NCBI GenBank assembly: GCA_015039365.1
Contig: WION01000754.1
Span: forward strand, 1-21,299
Reading direction: 5' to 3'
Length of the DNA: 21,299 nt
Source: Amanita rubescens
Lineage: Eukaryota > Basidiomycota > Agaricomycetes > Agaricales > Amanitaceae
Of this stretch, positions 8,416 through 19,129 are shown piece by piece (the stretch's first letter is position 1; the number at the start of each line of letters is the position of its first letter). Both the position numbers and the translations under genes were made by a program. The notes under the pieces were generated by a model. The model was not told where the DNA came from, made no database searches, and was given only the letters and a program-made list of their open reading frames with translations.

Positions 8416-8447
8416 CCAATACGCTTAAGGTATACGGCCTATAAAAA
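8416..8447 (+). promoter_or_regulatory. Core promoter candidates of the ABC transporter gene (CCAAT and TATA)
   Basis: ACCAAT lies near 8416-8421 and TATAAAAA at 8440-8447. The TATA string is about 64 bp before the ATG at 8511, consistent with a short leader. A second CCAAT occurs near 8366. Position and motif are seen; use in vivo is inferred. Confidence 0.45.
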
Positions 8448-8510
8448 CCAGACCTATCATGTACCTTGCCTCCTTCATACCGACCAGCCCCAATCCCAGA
8501 GTCACTGAAC

Positions 8511-11500
8511 ATGGCTGACTCAAGGACGCTCGATGGCGCGTTGAAATCCTCGGAACGGATCGACCAGGTCGACATTGCGAGGGCTGAGGAAGAATTTTAT
8601 GCCCTCTCGCGCCAACTGACTGCTCGTGCTGAAGCAGCAGAAAAGGCTTCTCAACTGTCTGTGTCGACAAGGGCAGGCAAAGACTCGGAAAAAGGCGACA
8701 ACACGCAAGAAGTGTTCGACCTACGGGAATACCTTACATCGTCCAATGATGCCAACCAAAATGCTGGGATCAAACATAAGGTAAGAAGCATTTTCGGGTA
8801 TGTTTGGACGGTGATCTAATTATTTTTGGTTTAGCATGTCGGCGTGACTTGGGAGGACGTTCAAGTTGAAGTTTTCGGAGGCGCCAATAGCAAGGTGAGC
8901 ACGCCCATCAGGTATAAGGAAACTCGCGTAACCTAATATTCTTCAGTTTTATGTAGGAACTCTCGGCGGCGCTATTGTCGGTTTTTTCTTGGCACCTGTA
9001 TTTTGGCTGTGGGGGATGTTTTCTTCCCTTTTACCCAAGAAACCAGGCATGACTAGGGCAATTCTGCACAGGTAGGAGCGTACAAAAGAGCTTCAGCAAT
9101 GGCAAGCTAAATACAGAATAGGTCGTCCGGCGTTTTGAAGCCAGGAGAGATGTGCCTTGTTCTGGGATGTCCTGGCGCTGGCTGCACGACATTTCTCAAA
9201 ACGATTGCAAATGAACGTGATGGTCTCAATGTTTCCGGCGAGGTTCTTTATGCGGGTATCGATGCTCGGGACATGACGAAACATTACAAAGGAGAAGTCG
9301 TCTATAATATGGAAGGTACGATTTGATCGTTGTCCGATTCATGTTTGATATTAATCTACAATACCAGACGACATACATATCGCAACTTTGACGGTGGCCC
9401 AGACCTTAGCATTCGCACTCTCAACGTACGTCATTGATCTATTATGGGACCATGCAGGGGCCTGATATAGCAATCAACAGAAAAACACCCAGTCGGAAGG
9501 GTCGTCTACCAGGCGTGTCAAAGAAACAATTCAATGACGAGATCCTCGAATCTATATTGCGAATGCTCAATATCTCCCACACAAAGGATACCCTAGTCGG
9601 CGACCACTTTGTCCGCGGCGTTTCTGGTGGAGAGAGAAAGCGTGTCAGTATCGCGGAGATGATGGCTACTCGCGCTCGTGTGCAATGCTGGGATAATTCA
9701 ACCAGAGGCCTCGATGCATCTACAGCTCTCGACTTCGTCAGGTCTCTGAGGGTCATGACTGATGTCCTTGGTCAAACGACTTTCGTGACGTTATATCAAG
9801 CTGGCGAAAGTATTTACGAACTCTTCGACAAGGTCCTGGTTCTCGATCAGGGGCGTCAAGTATTCTATGGTCCACCCGGCCAGGCACGCGCTTATTTTGA
9901 GAAACTCGGTTATAACGCGCTTCCGCGTCAAACCTCGGCAGATTATCTCACTGGCTGCACGGACGTAAACGAGCGACAGTTTGCATCCGGACGTTCTACG
10001 GACGATGTGCCATCTACACCAGAGGATCTCGAGCATGCCTATATTGATTCGCCCTTCTACGCCGATAATGATGAAGCTCTGCAAAAGTATAAAATTCTCA
10101 TGGAGACGGAAAAGACGGATCAGGAAGCTTTCCGCGCAGCGGTTGCGGCTGATAAAAAGCGGGGCGTTTCTAAAAAGAGTCCTTATACCGTCAGCTTTAT
10201 GGGTCAAGTCATAGCCTTGACCAAGCAACAGTTTCAGAAGAAGCTACAAGATAGGTTTTACATATATAGCAGTTACCTGATATCTATGGTGAGAACTGAG
10301 TTCTGAGACTTTCTATTACGATGCTCATTTATTTCTAGACGATGGCATTTGTTATCGGTGCTGCATATTATAATCAGCCTTTGACATCCAATGGCGCATT
10401 TACGCGCGGCAGGTGAGTTTTCTCACCAGATCGTTGCCGTGGGTAGTAGATTGACGACACCATTTTAGTGCTATCTTCGCTGGGGTGATCGTACCAAGCT
10501 TGGATGCATTCGGTGAAGTATGTGTTTGGTAGTTTTTATGCATACAATTCAGCGTTGACGCGTGTTCGTGACAGTTGCCTTACCAGATGCTCGGACGCCC
10601 CGTACTGCGGAAACACACCGGTTACAGTTTTTATCGACCGTCGGCCCACGCTCTCGGCAATACACTCGCTGACATTCCGTTCTCAGCGACCAGGATCATC
10701 ATATTCAACATCATCGTCTATTTTCTAACCGGGCTCCACAGATCGGCAGGCGCTTTCTGGACGTTCCATCTCTTCGTCTATACAACGTTCATCGCGCTGC
10801 AAGGCCTATTCCGCACATTTGGTCTTATATGCTTTAGTTTCGAATCGGCGTTCCGCCTCGTTGCCGTTGTCATTCCCAACTTGTACGTATTTCCGTAATA
10901 CATTTGGGGCGCTAATTTCATGTATTGCAGTATTATCTACATGGGCTACATGATTCCAGTCCAATCAATGAAACGTTGGCTTTTCTGGATTGTAAGTGAC
11001 TAGCCTACCCGAGTCTTCTCAGCGTGGCTGATTGCGAACGACAGTACTACATCAATCCAGCTTCTTATGGTACGTTTGACAGACCAGATCTATCTGAGCT
11101 CATCTGACGAGTCCGTTAGCATTCCAATCCTGTATGGAGAACGAATTCAAGAGAATCTCAGTAAGTAATAATGATTTGCGCAATTTCTTTCGCTTAATGG
11201 CCAATAGTTTACTTGCGACGGTAATTCCATCGTACCCCGCAATGGAAATGGCCTCGCCCAATATCCGTGAGTTCCTTGATGGACCAGTAAACCATTCCCC
11301 AGATTAACAAGATGTTTAGGGGCACCCTGGGCCTCAATCAAGCTTGTACTTTATTCGGCGCCGTCGGCGGGAGTAACATTATCAAAGGGGCAGATTATCT
11401 GCGTGTGGGCTTCGATCTCGATGTCAACGATATATGGCGACGCAATTTCCCGATTCTCATCGGGTTCCTTATCTTTTTCCAAATCACCCAGGTGCTGGCC

Positions 11501-14297
11501 CTAGAATTCTACCCAGTACGTGGTTGTCGTCCGTAATATGGTTTCTCATGCCTAATGTTATGGTAGCAATATGGCATCAACCTTTCCTTCAACATCTTCG
11601 CAAAAGATAACGAGGAGACAACGAAGCTTAATGCGAAACAGCAAGAGAAGAAGGCTCTCCGGTCTGAGAGAAAGATAGACGAAGAGGATATCAAGAACGA
11701 AAAACAGTGTGTTCCGCCACATTTTCTGTTTGGTTTTAGTTAACGCGCTTCTCAGTGACATCGACATGGCACACAAAAAGGCGTTTACTTGGGAGAACCT
11801 CAATTACCATGTGCCCGGACCTAATGGGCAGATCCGGTTGTTGCACGATGTATTTGGCTACGTCAAACCTGGTACTCTTACGGCTTTGATGGGCGCCAGT
11901 GGTGCTGGTGTGTTATTTAGTATCACGTCGTTGCTTTACTCGATCTTACTCGTCATCCAGGCAAGACGACCTGTCTTGATGTTCTAGCGCAGAGGAAGAA
12001 CATCGGCGTCGTCACCGGCGATATGTTTGTCGATGGCGGACCTCTGAGCTCTGACTTTGCGCGCGGGACTGCTTACGGTAAGAAGTTTCGATGCATATCT
12101 GTCCCAACTTCTAATTCACATCGTGCCTCAGCTGAGCAAATGGATGTTCATGAGCCCACTGCGACTGTTCGCGAGGCACTGCGCTTTTCAGCCTACCTGC
12201 GTCAGCCCGCGAACGTCTCGAAGGAAGAGAAGGATGCATACGTTGAAGAGATCATCACTCTCTTGGAACTTCAGGACCTAACCGAAGCTTTGGTATTCAG
12301 TCTTAGCGTTGAATCGCGCAAACGGCTTACGATCGGCGTTGAACTCGCGAGTAAGCCGGAGTTACTGTTGTTCCTCGATGAACCGACTTCCGGACTTGAT
12401 GCACAAAGGTTAGTAACATTTAAACCATGACTGTTGCATCGCCTAATTGGATTCACCTTAGTGCTTGGAATCTCGTTCGTTTCTTGCGAAAACTTGCAGA
12501 TCAGGGCCAAGCTATTCTCTGCACGATACATCAACCTTCTTCCCTCCTGTTCGAAAGTTTCGATCGCCTCTTGCTCTTAGAGCGAGGTGGAGAAACGGTT
12601 TATTTTGGTGACATTGGCTCTGACTCTGCCAAACTCCGCAAATACTTCGCACGTTATGGTGCTCATTGTCCTCCCAATGTCAATCCCGCCGAACATATGC
12701 TCGAGGCCATCGGTGCAGGTGTTACTCCGAGAGTTGGTGACAGGGATTGGAAAGATATTTGGTTAGAGTCACCAGAGCTTGAGAAGGTGAAGGCGGAAAT
12801 TCGAGACATCAAGGCCGCGGGGCTGGCACGTCCAGCTGAGGACAAGAGGAACATTACGACCTGTGCGTTTCTATTATCATTCTTCATTCGTTAGCTGACT
12901 TTGTCTTAGATGCAACGCCATTCTGGTTCCAGCTGCAGGAAGTGGTGAAGCGGAATAGTCTTGCACTTTGGAGATCTCCTGCCTACATCTTCACTCGCCT
13001 TTTTGTCGTCGGCTCGATATCCTTTTTCGTGGCCCTGACATTCCTGCAACTTGGCAACAGCATACGTGACCTGCAATACAGAGTCTTTGCGATGTAAGTC
13101 TACATCATTATCCGGTAGAAGCTCAACTTATTCGTTTTGACAGCTTCTGGCTTCTTGTGTTGCCCATCATTGTTATGACCCAGATTGAACCACTCTTCAT
13201 CTTTAACAGGGGTACGTATCTCGCGATATTTATATTGCGACGAATTGGTATTGATTTTCGTCGTAGGCATATTTATCAGAGGTATTCTATTTGCCACAAT
13301 TTCATGAGCCAGAAATTTGACATCATCACAGAATCATCAAGCCGCATGTATTCACCTTTCGTCTTTGCCATAGGCCAATTGCTCGGAGAGATTCCTTATA
13401 ATATATTGTGTGGTATCCTCTACTGGGTTCTGCTGGTGCGATTCGTTTATCTCTGGCTTTGTTGATCCAAATTTGCTGACATTTTCTTCAGGTGTATACA
13501 ATTGGCTTTGGCAAAGGGGATGCTGGCTTAAACGGAACTGGTTTCCAGCTACTCATCGTCCTGTTTATGTTGCTCTTCGGTATCTCCCTTGGTCAGTTGA
13601 TAGCGGCTATTTCACCAAGCGTGCAGGTCAGTTTGCATCTTGATCGAGGTCTTGTTGATTTTACAATGCATTTTATTAGGTTGCTGTGCTCTTCAACCCC
13701 TTCATCGGCTGGTTCTTGGGCACTTTTTGCGGCATAACTATCCCTTACCCTACATTAATCAATTTCTGGAGGAGCTGGATGTACCAATTGAATCCTTATA
13801 CCCGTACGGTGGCGGCTGCAATATCGACTGAGCTTCAGTACGCATTCTCTGCTTCTCTTGTGTCACATCGTTAACACGGCTCGTGATTATAGCGGTCTCG
13901 TAATTAAATGCCAACCAGATGAATTTGCCGTCTTCAATCCGCCCGCAGGGCAGACTTGTGGCCAATGGGCGCAACCTTTCGTTGATGTTTTCGGCGGTTA
14001 TCTTGAAAATCTCAACGCCACGAGTGCTTGCCAATACTGTCAATACAAAGTGGGGGATGAATTCTTCGTCCCGCTGAACATCAGTTATTCAACCAGATGG
14101 AGAGACGTTTGGATAGTTTTTGCATTCTTCGGTAAGCACCTGCTTTTGGCTCACGATTGTTGACTGACCTGTGGTACAATTTCAGTTTTCAACTTGATTG
14201 TCACGATTAGTAAGTTTGATAGCTTATGTTGCTTGCTGAAGTTTTGACGATGTGCCTTTCAGTCGCATCACGCTTCCTTCGTTTTGCCAGACGCTAG
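8511..14297 (+). CDS. Full-size PDR-type ABC transporter (ABCG subfamily), 28 exons
   Basis: Exons: 8511-8780, 8835-8894, 8947-9071, 9122-9315, 9368-9425, 9481-10288, 10339-10412, 10469-10517, 10575-10882, 10931-10991, 11045-11069, 11120-11160, 11208-11266, 11320-11515, 11567-11706, 11756-11907, 11961-12077, 12132-12408, 12462-12862, 12910-13093, 13144-13211, 13266-13280, 13332-13435, 13492-13626, 13680-13837, 13893-14131, 14186-14209, 14263-14297. All phases agree; the product is 1458 residues, normal for the family. The order is NBD1-TMD1-NBD2-TMD2. NBD1 has a degenerate Walker A (GCPGAGCTT, residues 167-175), VSGGERKR (283-290), [10 protein letters not shown] and LYQAGE without the H-loop His. 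NBD2 has the intact GASGAGKTT (869-877), [13 protein letters not shown] as its weak signature, [13 protein letters not shown] and TIHQPS. This asymmetry is standard for Pdr5-type pumps, which export drugs or lipids at the plasma membrane. The substrate cannot be told. Confidence 0.93.
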
Positions 14298-14516
14298 TCG
14301 GCATGAGACTATTCTAATTAGATTCAAGGTCTACCCCTCCGACGAATATGTTGGCAGGATATATCCATGATTTCCCCCATTTGTCATAAATTATCATAGA
14401 TCACACGGGCAAGGTTGGAATAGGAACCATATAATTAGGAGCATAGCTACCTATACACATATAGAGTTACTAATTACTGCCATTTATTATTGCTTCGGAG
14501 CATGGTGAAACTAACA
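14298..14516. other. Convergent intergenic gap
   Basis: This is the tail-to-tail gap of about 220 bp between the ABC transporter stop and the prefoldin stop. It is AT-rich and shows no gene; both polyadenylation regions must lie here. Confidence 0.5.
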
Positions 14517-15057
14517 TCATGGTAAAATTGTTCCTCTAGTGGGGGTAAAGGAAAGACTTACTATATCTCGCAACTGAGATTGTGCATCTGTGAACTGCTT
14601 CTCGAGATATTTCGACTATTGCCGACTGTTATCGCAGCACAATCCAAGTGACGAGAGGAACAAACCTTTTTGTTGAGATTGTTAATATCGTCAGTCAGCT
14701 CTTTCTCTTGCTGCTTGAGTTCATCCTCCATTGCTTTTCGGGGAACCATCATAAACCTATATGCACATGTTCATTCCCCTGATGTGCGCACAAGAATAAC
14801 TGACATCTTGCCCACACCCTTGTAAACGTTGACCGAACGTTCAAGTTGGCTGATTTCATTCGTTGTCAGCTGCAGGATGCGACGTTCTCGTTCTTTTGCA
14901 GCCGACTGTTGTTGCGCGAGACCTAGCGCTCGCTGAGATTGTATGGCTGTTTGTTGCAGTTGAATAAGAATCTATGCATCGAAGGGATCGTTCATTAGGT
15001 ACTGCGTTGTAAGCTTTGGCATACCTTTCTTAGAGTATCATCTGATAGTGTAGCCAT
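14517..15057 (-). CDS. PFD1: Prefoldin subunit 1
   Basis: Minus-strand exons 15057-15025, 14971-14805, 14756-14666 and 14615-14517 join in frame to 129 residues, close to the usual size of a beta-type prefoldin subunit. The N-terminal helix begins MATLSDDTLRK, continues with QQTAIQSQRALGLAQQQ and carries basic heptads. Then comes the hairpin region (VYKGVGKMFMMVPRKAMED) and the C-terminal helix (QQEKELTDDINNLNKK, YLEKQFTDAQSQLRDI). Together these form the long coiled-coil arm and the beta-hairpin that builds the hexamer body. Prefoldin hands unfolded actin and tubulin to the CCT chaperonin in the cytosol. The last residues after RDI are uncertain, because a GTAAGT at that point (14537-14532) could be a further splice donor. 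The gene is divergent from Snu114, with 204 bp between start codons. Confidence 0.88.
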
Positions 15058-15261
15058 CTGGACTGTCTAGATAAGTAAGGGAACGCGCGCATTGAGTATT
15101 TTTGGCACGCGCGTCACGACGGAGTTGCAAAAATCCTTTCCACACCATTTCACGTTCGCTTGTGCGCCGCCATCTTCGGCATACAAACGCGAAGTCTCTC
15201 TGGTCTCTTGAAGCAGAGTTAATTACGCTTCGTTGCAAAGACTGTTCGTGGTACGAATCAA
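15058..15261. promoter_or_regulatory. Bidirectional promoter between prefoldin 1 and Snu114
   Basis: 204 bp separate the two divergent ATGs, so the genes must share this region. It contains an inverted pair, ACGCGCG (15083-15089) and CGCGCGT (15108-15114), with an 18-bp spacer; no TATA box is evident. CG-rich motifs without TATA fit housekeeping genes. A role in coordinated expression is inferred. Confidence 0.5.
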
Positions 15262-18200
15262 ATGGCCTCGTTCGAAGACTATGATGAGTTTGGAAACTAT
15301 ATTGGTGCAGACCTCGAGTCAGACGAAGAGGATGAGATTCAGCGGGATCAGTTCCTGCGGCAAGAGCCGCAACAACGCGAAACCATGGCACCTTTAGAGG
15401 GGTATGAGGAGGAAGCAGAGGAGGAAGCAGGAGCTGTGGGTATGGAAGTTGACGGTATACCACTTCTTTCAATTCTTGTTGACGTTCTCTGAGTAGACCA
15501 CCGACTTAGAACCGGTTCATAAGGCTGTCGTTTTGCACGAAAACAAACAATATTATCCCAGCGCCAGTGAAGTCTATGGTCATGATGTGGAGACTTTGGT
15601 ACAAGAGGAGGATGCACAACCCTTGACTGAGCCCATTATTGCTCCAGTTAAGGTGCGGAAGTGGACTGTGGAGGAAAAGGATATGCCCGAAACTCGGTTC
15701 GACAAAGGGTATGTATTCCGGCCAAGGAGAATGCACTATTCAAAGTTAACCTTTTCTTGTCCCTAGATTCTTGTTGAATATGACTGGCTTCCCCGACATG
15801 ATCCGCAATGTCGCCGTCGTTGGCCATTTGCACCATGGAAAAACGGCATTGATGGACATGCTGGTGTTCGAGACGCATAAGATGGTATGGGACTCGGATA
15901 AAAATGTAAGTTTTAGGCCTGTGAACCTTTTCTTAACGCTTAGTGCGAGTGAACTAGCTGCGATACACAGACACTCATGTCCTATCACGAGAACGCGAAA
16001 TTTCCATCAAGTCGTCGCCAATGTCTCTAATTCTGTCGACGACGGCAGGAAAATCACATCTAATTCATTTAATCGACACACCAGGACATATCAATTTTGT
16101 TGACGAAGTTGCTTCCTCAATGCGTTTGTCAGATGGCATTGTTCTCGTTGTTGACGTCGTTGAAGGCGTAAGTCTCATTGTAGTAACGCCTGTGTCGAGA
16201 AATAATATCATTTATTTCAGCTCATGGTTGGTACTGAATACATCCTTCGACATGCCGTCCAAGAAGGTCTTAAAATCACTCTTGTCGTAAACAAAATCGA
16301 TAGATTAATCCTTGAACTGCGCGTCAAGCCTGCCGATGCCTACTATAAAATAAAACACACCATTGAGGAGATTAATACGTTTATTAGGTGCGCTTTTGTC
16401 TAGTCTCTCAAGTTCAGTTCTCCTGACTTCGTTTTTATAGTAACATTGATCCAGACCCATCATTACGATTGAGCCCTGAACTAGGCAACGTCGCATTCGC
16501 AAGCACCGATATGGCGTGGAGCTTTACTCTGCGCTCCTTTGCACATATGTACGCAGATACCTATGGTACGGTTAAATACCAAGCTCTCTTAATCACACTT
16601 TGAATCAGTTCTCAGGTGGTTTGGATGTCAAGGCTTTTGCGGATCGTCTATGGGGTGATATATATTGTAAAGATGGGAAATTCACTCGCAAGCAGGCCGA
16701 TCCAGAAAGCAGTCGCACCTTTGTGCAATTCGTCCTGGATCCATTGTACAAGGTGTACAGTAATGTTTTAAGTGAAGAGCCCGAAGAATTAAAGGAGACT
16801 TTGGCAAGTCTTGGTATTCACCTCAAGCCAGTCATGTACAAGATGGATGTACGGCCATTGCTCAAAGTCGTGCTTGACCAGTTCTTCGGCCCCGCCACAG
16901 GTCTAGTAGATATGATAACCGAGCACATCCCCTCTCCGGTTGACGGCGCCGCAAACAAGGTCAGTGGTAATATTCAGAGACCCAACCGTTCTGATGAGCT
17001 ATCTACATCGTCCAGGTTGAATCAATCTATAGCGGACCACAGAACTCTGAGTTGGCAGTATCAATGAAGGCCTGTGATCCTAACGGTCCTGTCATGGTGC
17101 ATATCGCAAAATTGTATCATACAACGGATGCTCAATCTTTCAGAGCGTTTGGTCGAGTTTTCAGTGGGACCTTGAAGAAGGGCATGGAGGTGAAGGTCTT
17201 GGGCGAAGGGTACTCGCCTGAGGACGAAGAAGACATGATGTTCGCGACAGTCGAAGACCTTTGGATAAGCGAAGCAAGGTAGGTTTCACCGCTATGACAT
17301 CTTTCTTAATAGTGACTTTAATGCAGATACTTTATACCGGCAGAGGAGGTAACAGCAGGCAACCTTATTTTGATCGGTGGCGTTGATGCCTTGATCACTA
17401 AAACTGCGACATTGGCTGCACGCGACATTGAAGATGATCTTTACATCTTTCGACCAATAAAGCACATGACTCAATCGGTGTTGAAGATTGCCATTGAGCC
17501 GATCGCACCTTCCGAACTACCAAAGATGTTGTCTGGGTTACGAAGCATCAATAAATCATACCCCCTTGTATCGACCAAGGTCGAGGAAAGTGGCGAACAC
17601 GTGGTGATGGGGACTGGCGAGCTTTCCCTGGACTGCATCATGCATGATCTACGGAAATTATTCGCTGAGATTGAAATCAAAGTTTCTGATCCTGTGACGC
17701 GGTTCTGTGAAACGGTCCTAGAAACCAGCGCGTTGAAATGTTACGCAGATACTCCGAATAAAAAGTGAGTACGAGCGACTCTTGTGGCGATTATGTGCTT
17801 ATGTTGCGAAATAATCAAGGAACCGTGTCACCATGATTGCTGAACCTCTGGAACGTGGTATTGCAGAAGATATTGAGACAGGACGCGTGAATATGCGCTT
17901 GTCGGCCAAGGAACGTGGAAAGTTCTTTGAGGAAAAGTATCAATGGGACTTGCTCGCATCTCGGTCCGTTTGGGCGTTTGGACCTGACGACAGTGGTCCC
18001 AATATCCTCTTAGACGATACCTTACCGTCCCAGGTATATTGTCATTCTTTGAGCCAAAAAAGGTGAAGATTGACCTCGTACTTAGGTTGATAAAAAGTTG
18101 CTCGTGACAGTTAAGGAGCATATCAAACAGGGATTCCAATGGGCCGCCCGAGAAGGGCCATTATGCGATGAACGTGAGCATCCGTGGTCAGATAATGACG

Positions 18201-18947
18201 TATTCAAGTCTAAAATCCTATCTAGCAATGCGCGGCGTTAAATTCCGGTTGCTGGACGCAAGTCTAGCCCAGGAATCAATCTTCCGCGGAGGTGGACAGA
18301 TTGTGCCTACAGCAAGGCGTGTATGCTATTCCTCATTTTTGATGGTAAGACTTTCGGAATCTCATCTAACTGGACAAAATCTGAACTAGTTTAGGCCACA
18401 CCGAGGCTCATGGAGCCTATCTATTACGTCGAAGTTCAAGCACCGGCAGATTGCATATCCGCAGTTTACACTGTGCTCGCTAGACGACGTGGCCACGTCA
18501 CTCAGGATATCCCAAAGGCTGGATCGCCTCTATATACCGTCAAGGCATTGATACCCGTGATTGATGCCAACGGATTTGAGACGGACCTGCGAACAGCAAC
18601 ACAGGGGCAAGCATTTTGCCTACAAGTGTTTGACCATTGGTCGATTGTTCCCGGTCCGTTCCCACATATCTTATTGGTAGAAATTGTTTGATGATTGATT
18701 CTTACAGGGGATCCTACGGATACGAGTATCAAGCTTAGACCGCTGGAACCCGCGTCTGGACAGGCACTGGCGCGTGATTTAGTTCTGAAGACAAGACGGA
18801 GAAAAGGTCTTGGAGACCAAATTGCAGTATCTAAATACTTGGATGATGAATTTGTGGTAAGTAATAAATTTTCATTCAGGATATATATAATGAGATTTGC
18901 TCCAGCTGGCATTGTCTGCGTCGGGGCATGCAGATTTGTTGGGATAA
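15262..18947 (+). CDS. SNU114: U5 snRNP GTPase Snu114 / EFTUD2, 15 exons
   Basis: Exons: 15262-15454, 15510-15708, 15767-15905, 15958-16167, 16221-16387, 16441-16565, 16616-16959, 17016-17278, 17327-17764, 17820-18033, 18086-18173, 18226-18344, 18395-18653, 18708-18856, 18906-18947. They join in frame to 982 residues, the normal family length. It is an EF-2-like GTPase of the U5 snRNP that controls Brr2 activity and spliceosome activation and disassembly in the nucleus. The acidic N-terminus ([20 protein letters not shown]) is diagnostic for Snu114 rather than EF-2. G motifs are intact: GHLHHGKT (150-157), DTPGH (217-221) and NKID (271-274). Downstream EF-2-like domains include [20 protein letters not shown] and [16 protein letters not shown], and the protein ends [12 protein letters not shown]. 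Tandem with calnexin, 182 bp upstream of its ATG. Confidence 0.95.
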
Positions 18948-19129
18948 CGTCGTGCCACCATGCGGTGTGTAGAATAGGGGAGTAGTAATATAGCACGTGA
19001 GTGTGAGAATATAGAAAGGCGGAGAAATGCCACGTAGCCTGGAATGCACGAGCCGGTATTTAGGCATAAGAACAGCTCAAACCTCCCCCAAATTCACACC
19101 TTTCTTCTCTACTCGTTCTTCGTCCCAAC
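18948..19129 (+). promoter_or_regulatory. Calnexin promoter with CACGTG and CCACGTA motifs
   Basis: This 182-bp gap holds CACGTG (18994-18999) and CCACGTA (19030-19036; TACGTGG on the other strand) about 130 and 95 bp before the calnexin ATG. ACGTG-core sites are bound by bZIP regulators, including Hac1/XBP1-type factors of the unfolded protein response, which induces calnexin in other fungi. A pyrimidine-rich stretch at about 19096-19127 precedes the ATG, as is common at fungal transcription starts. Motifs are seen; function is inferred. Confidence 0.4.

Noticed and set aside
9160..9190. Missing Walker A lysine in NBD1 of the ABC transporter as a sign of a dead pump
   Set aside because: The degenerate first ATP site is normal in fungal PDR transporters; the second site is intact.
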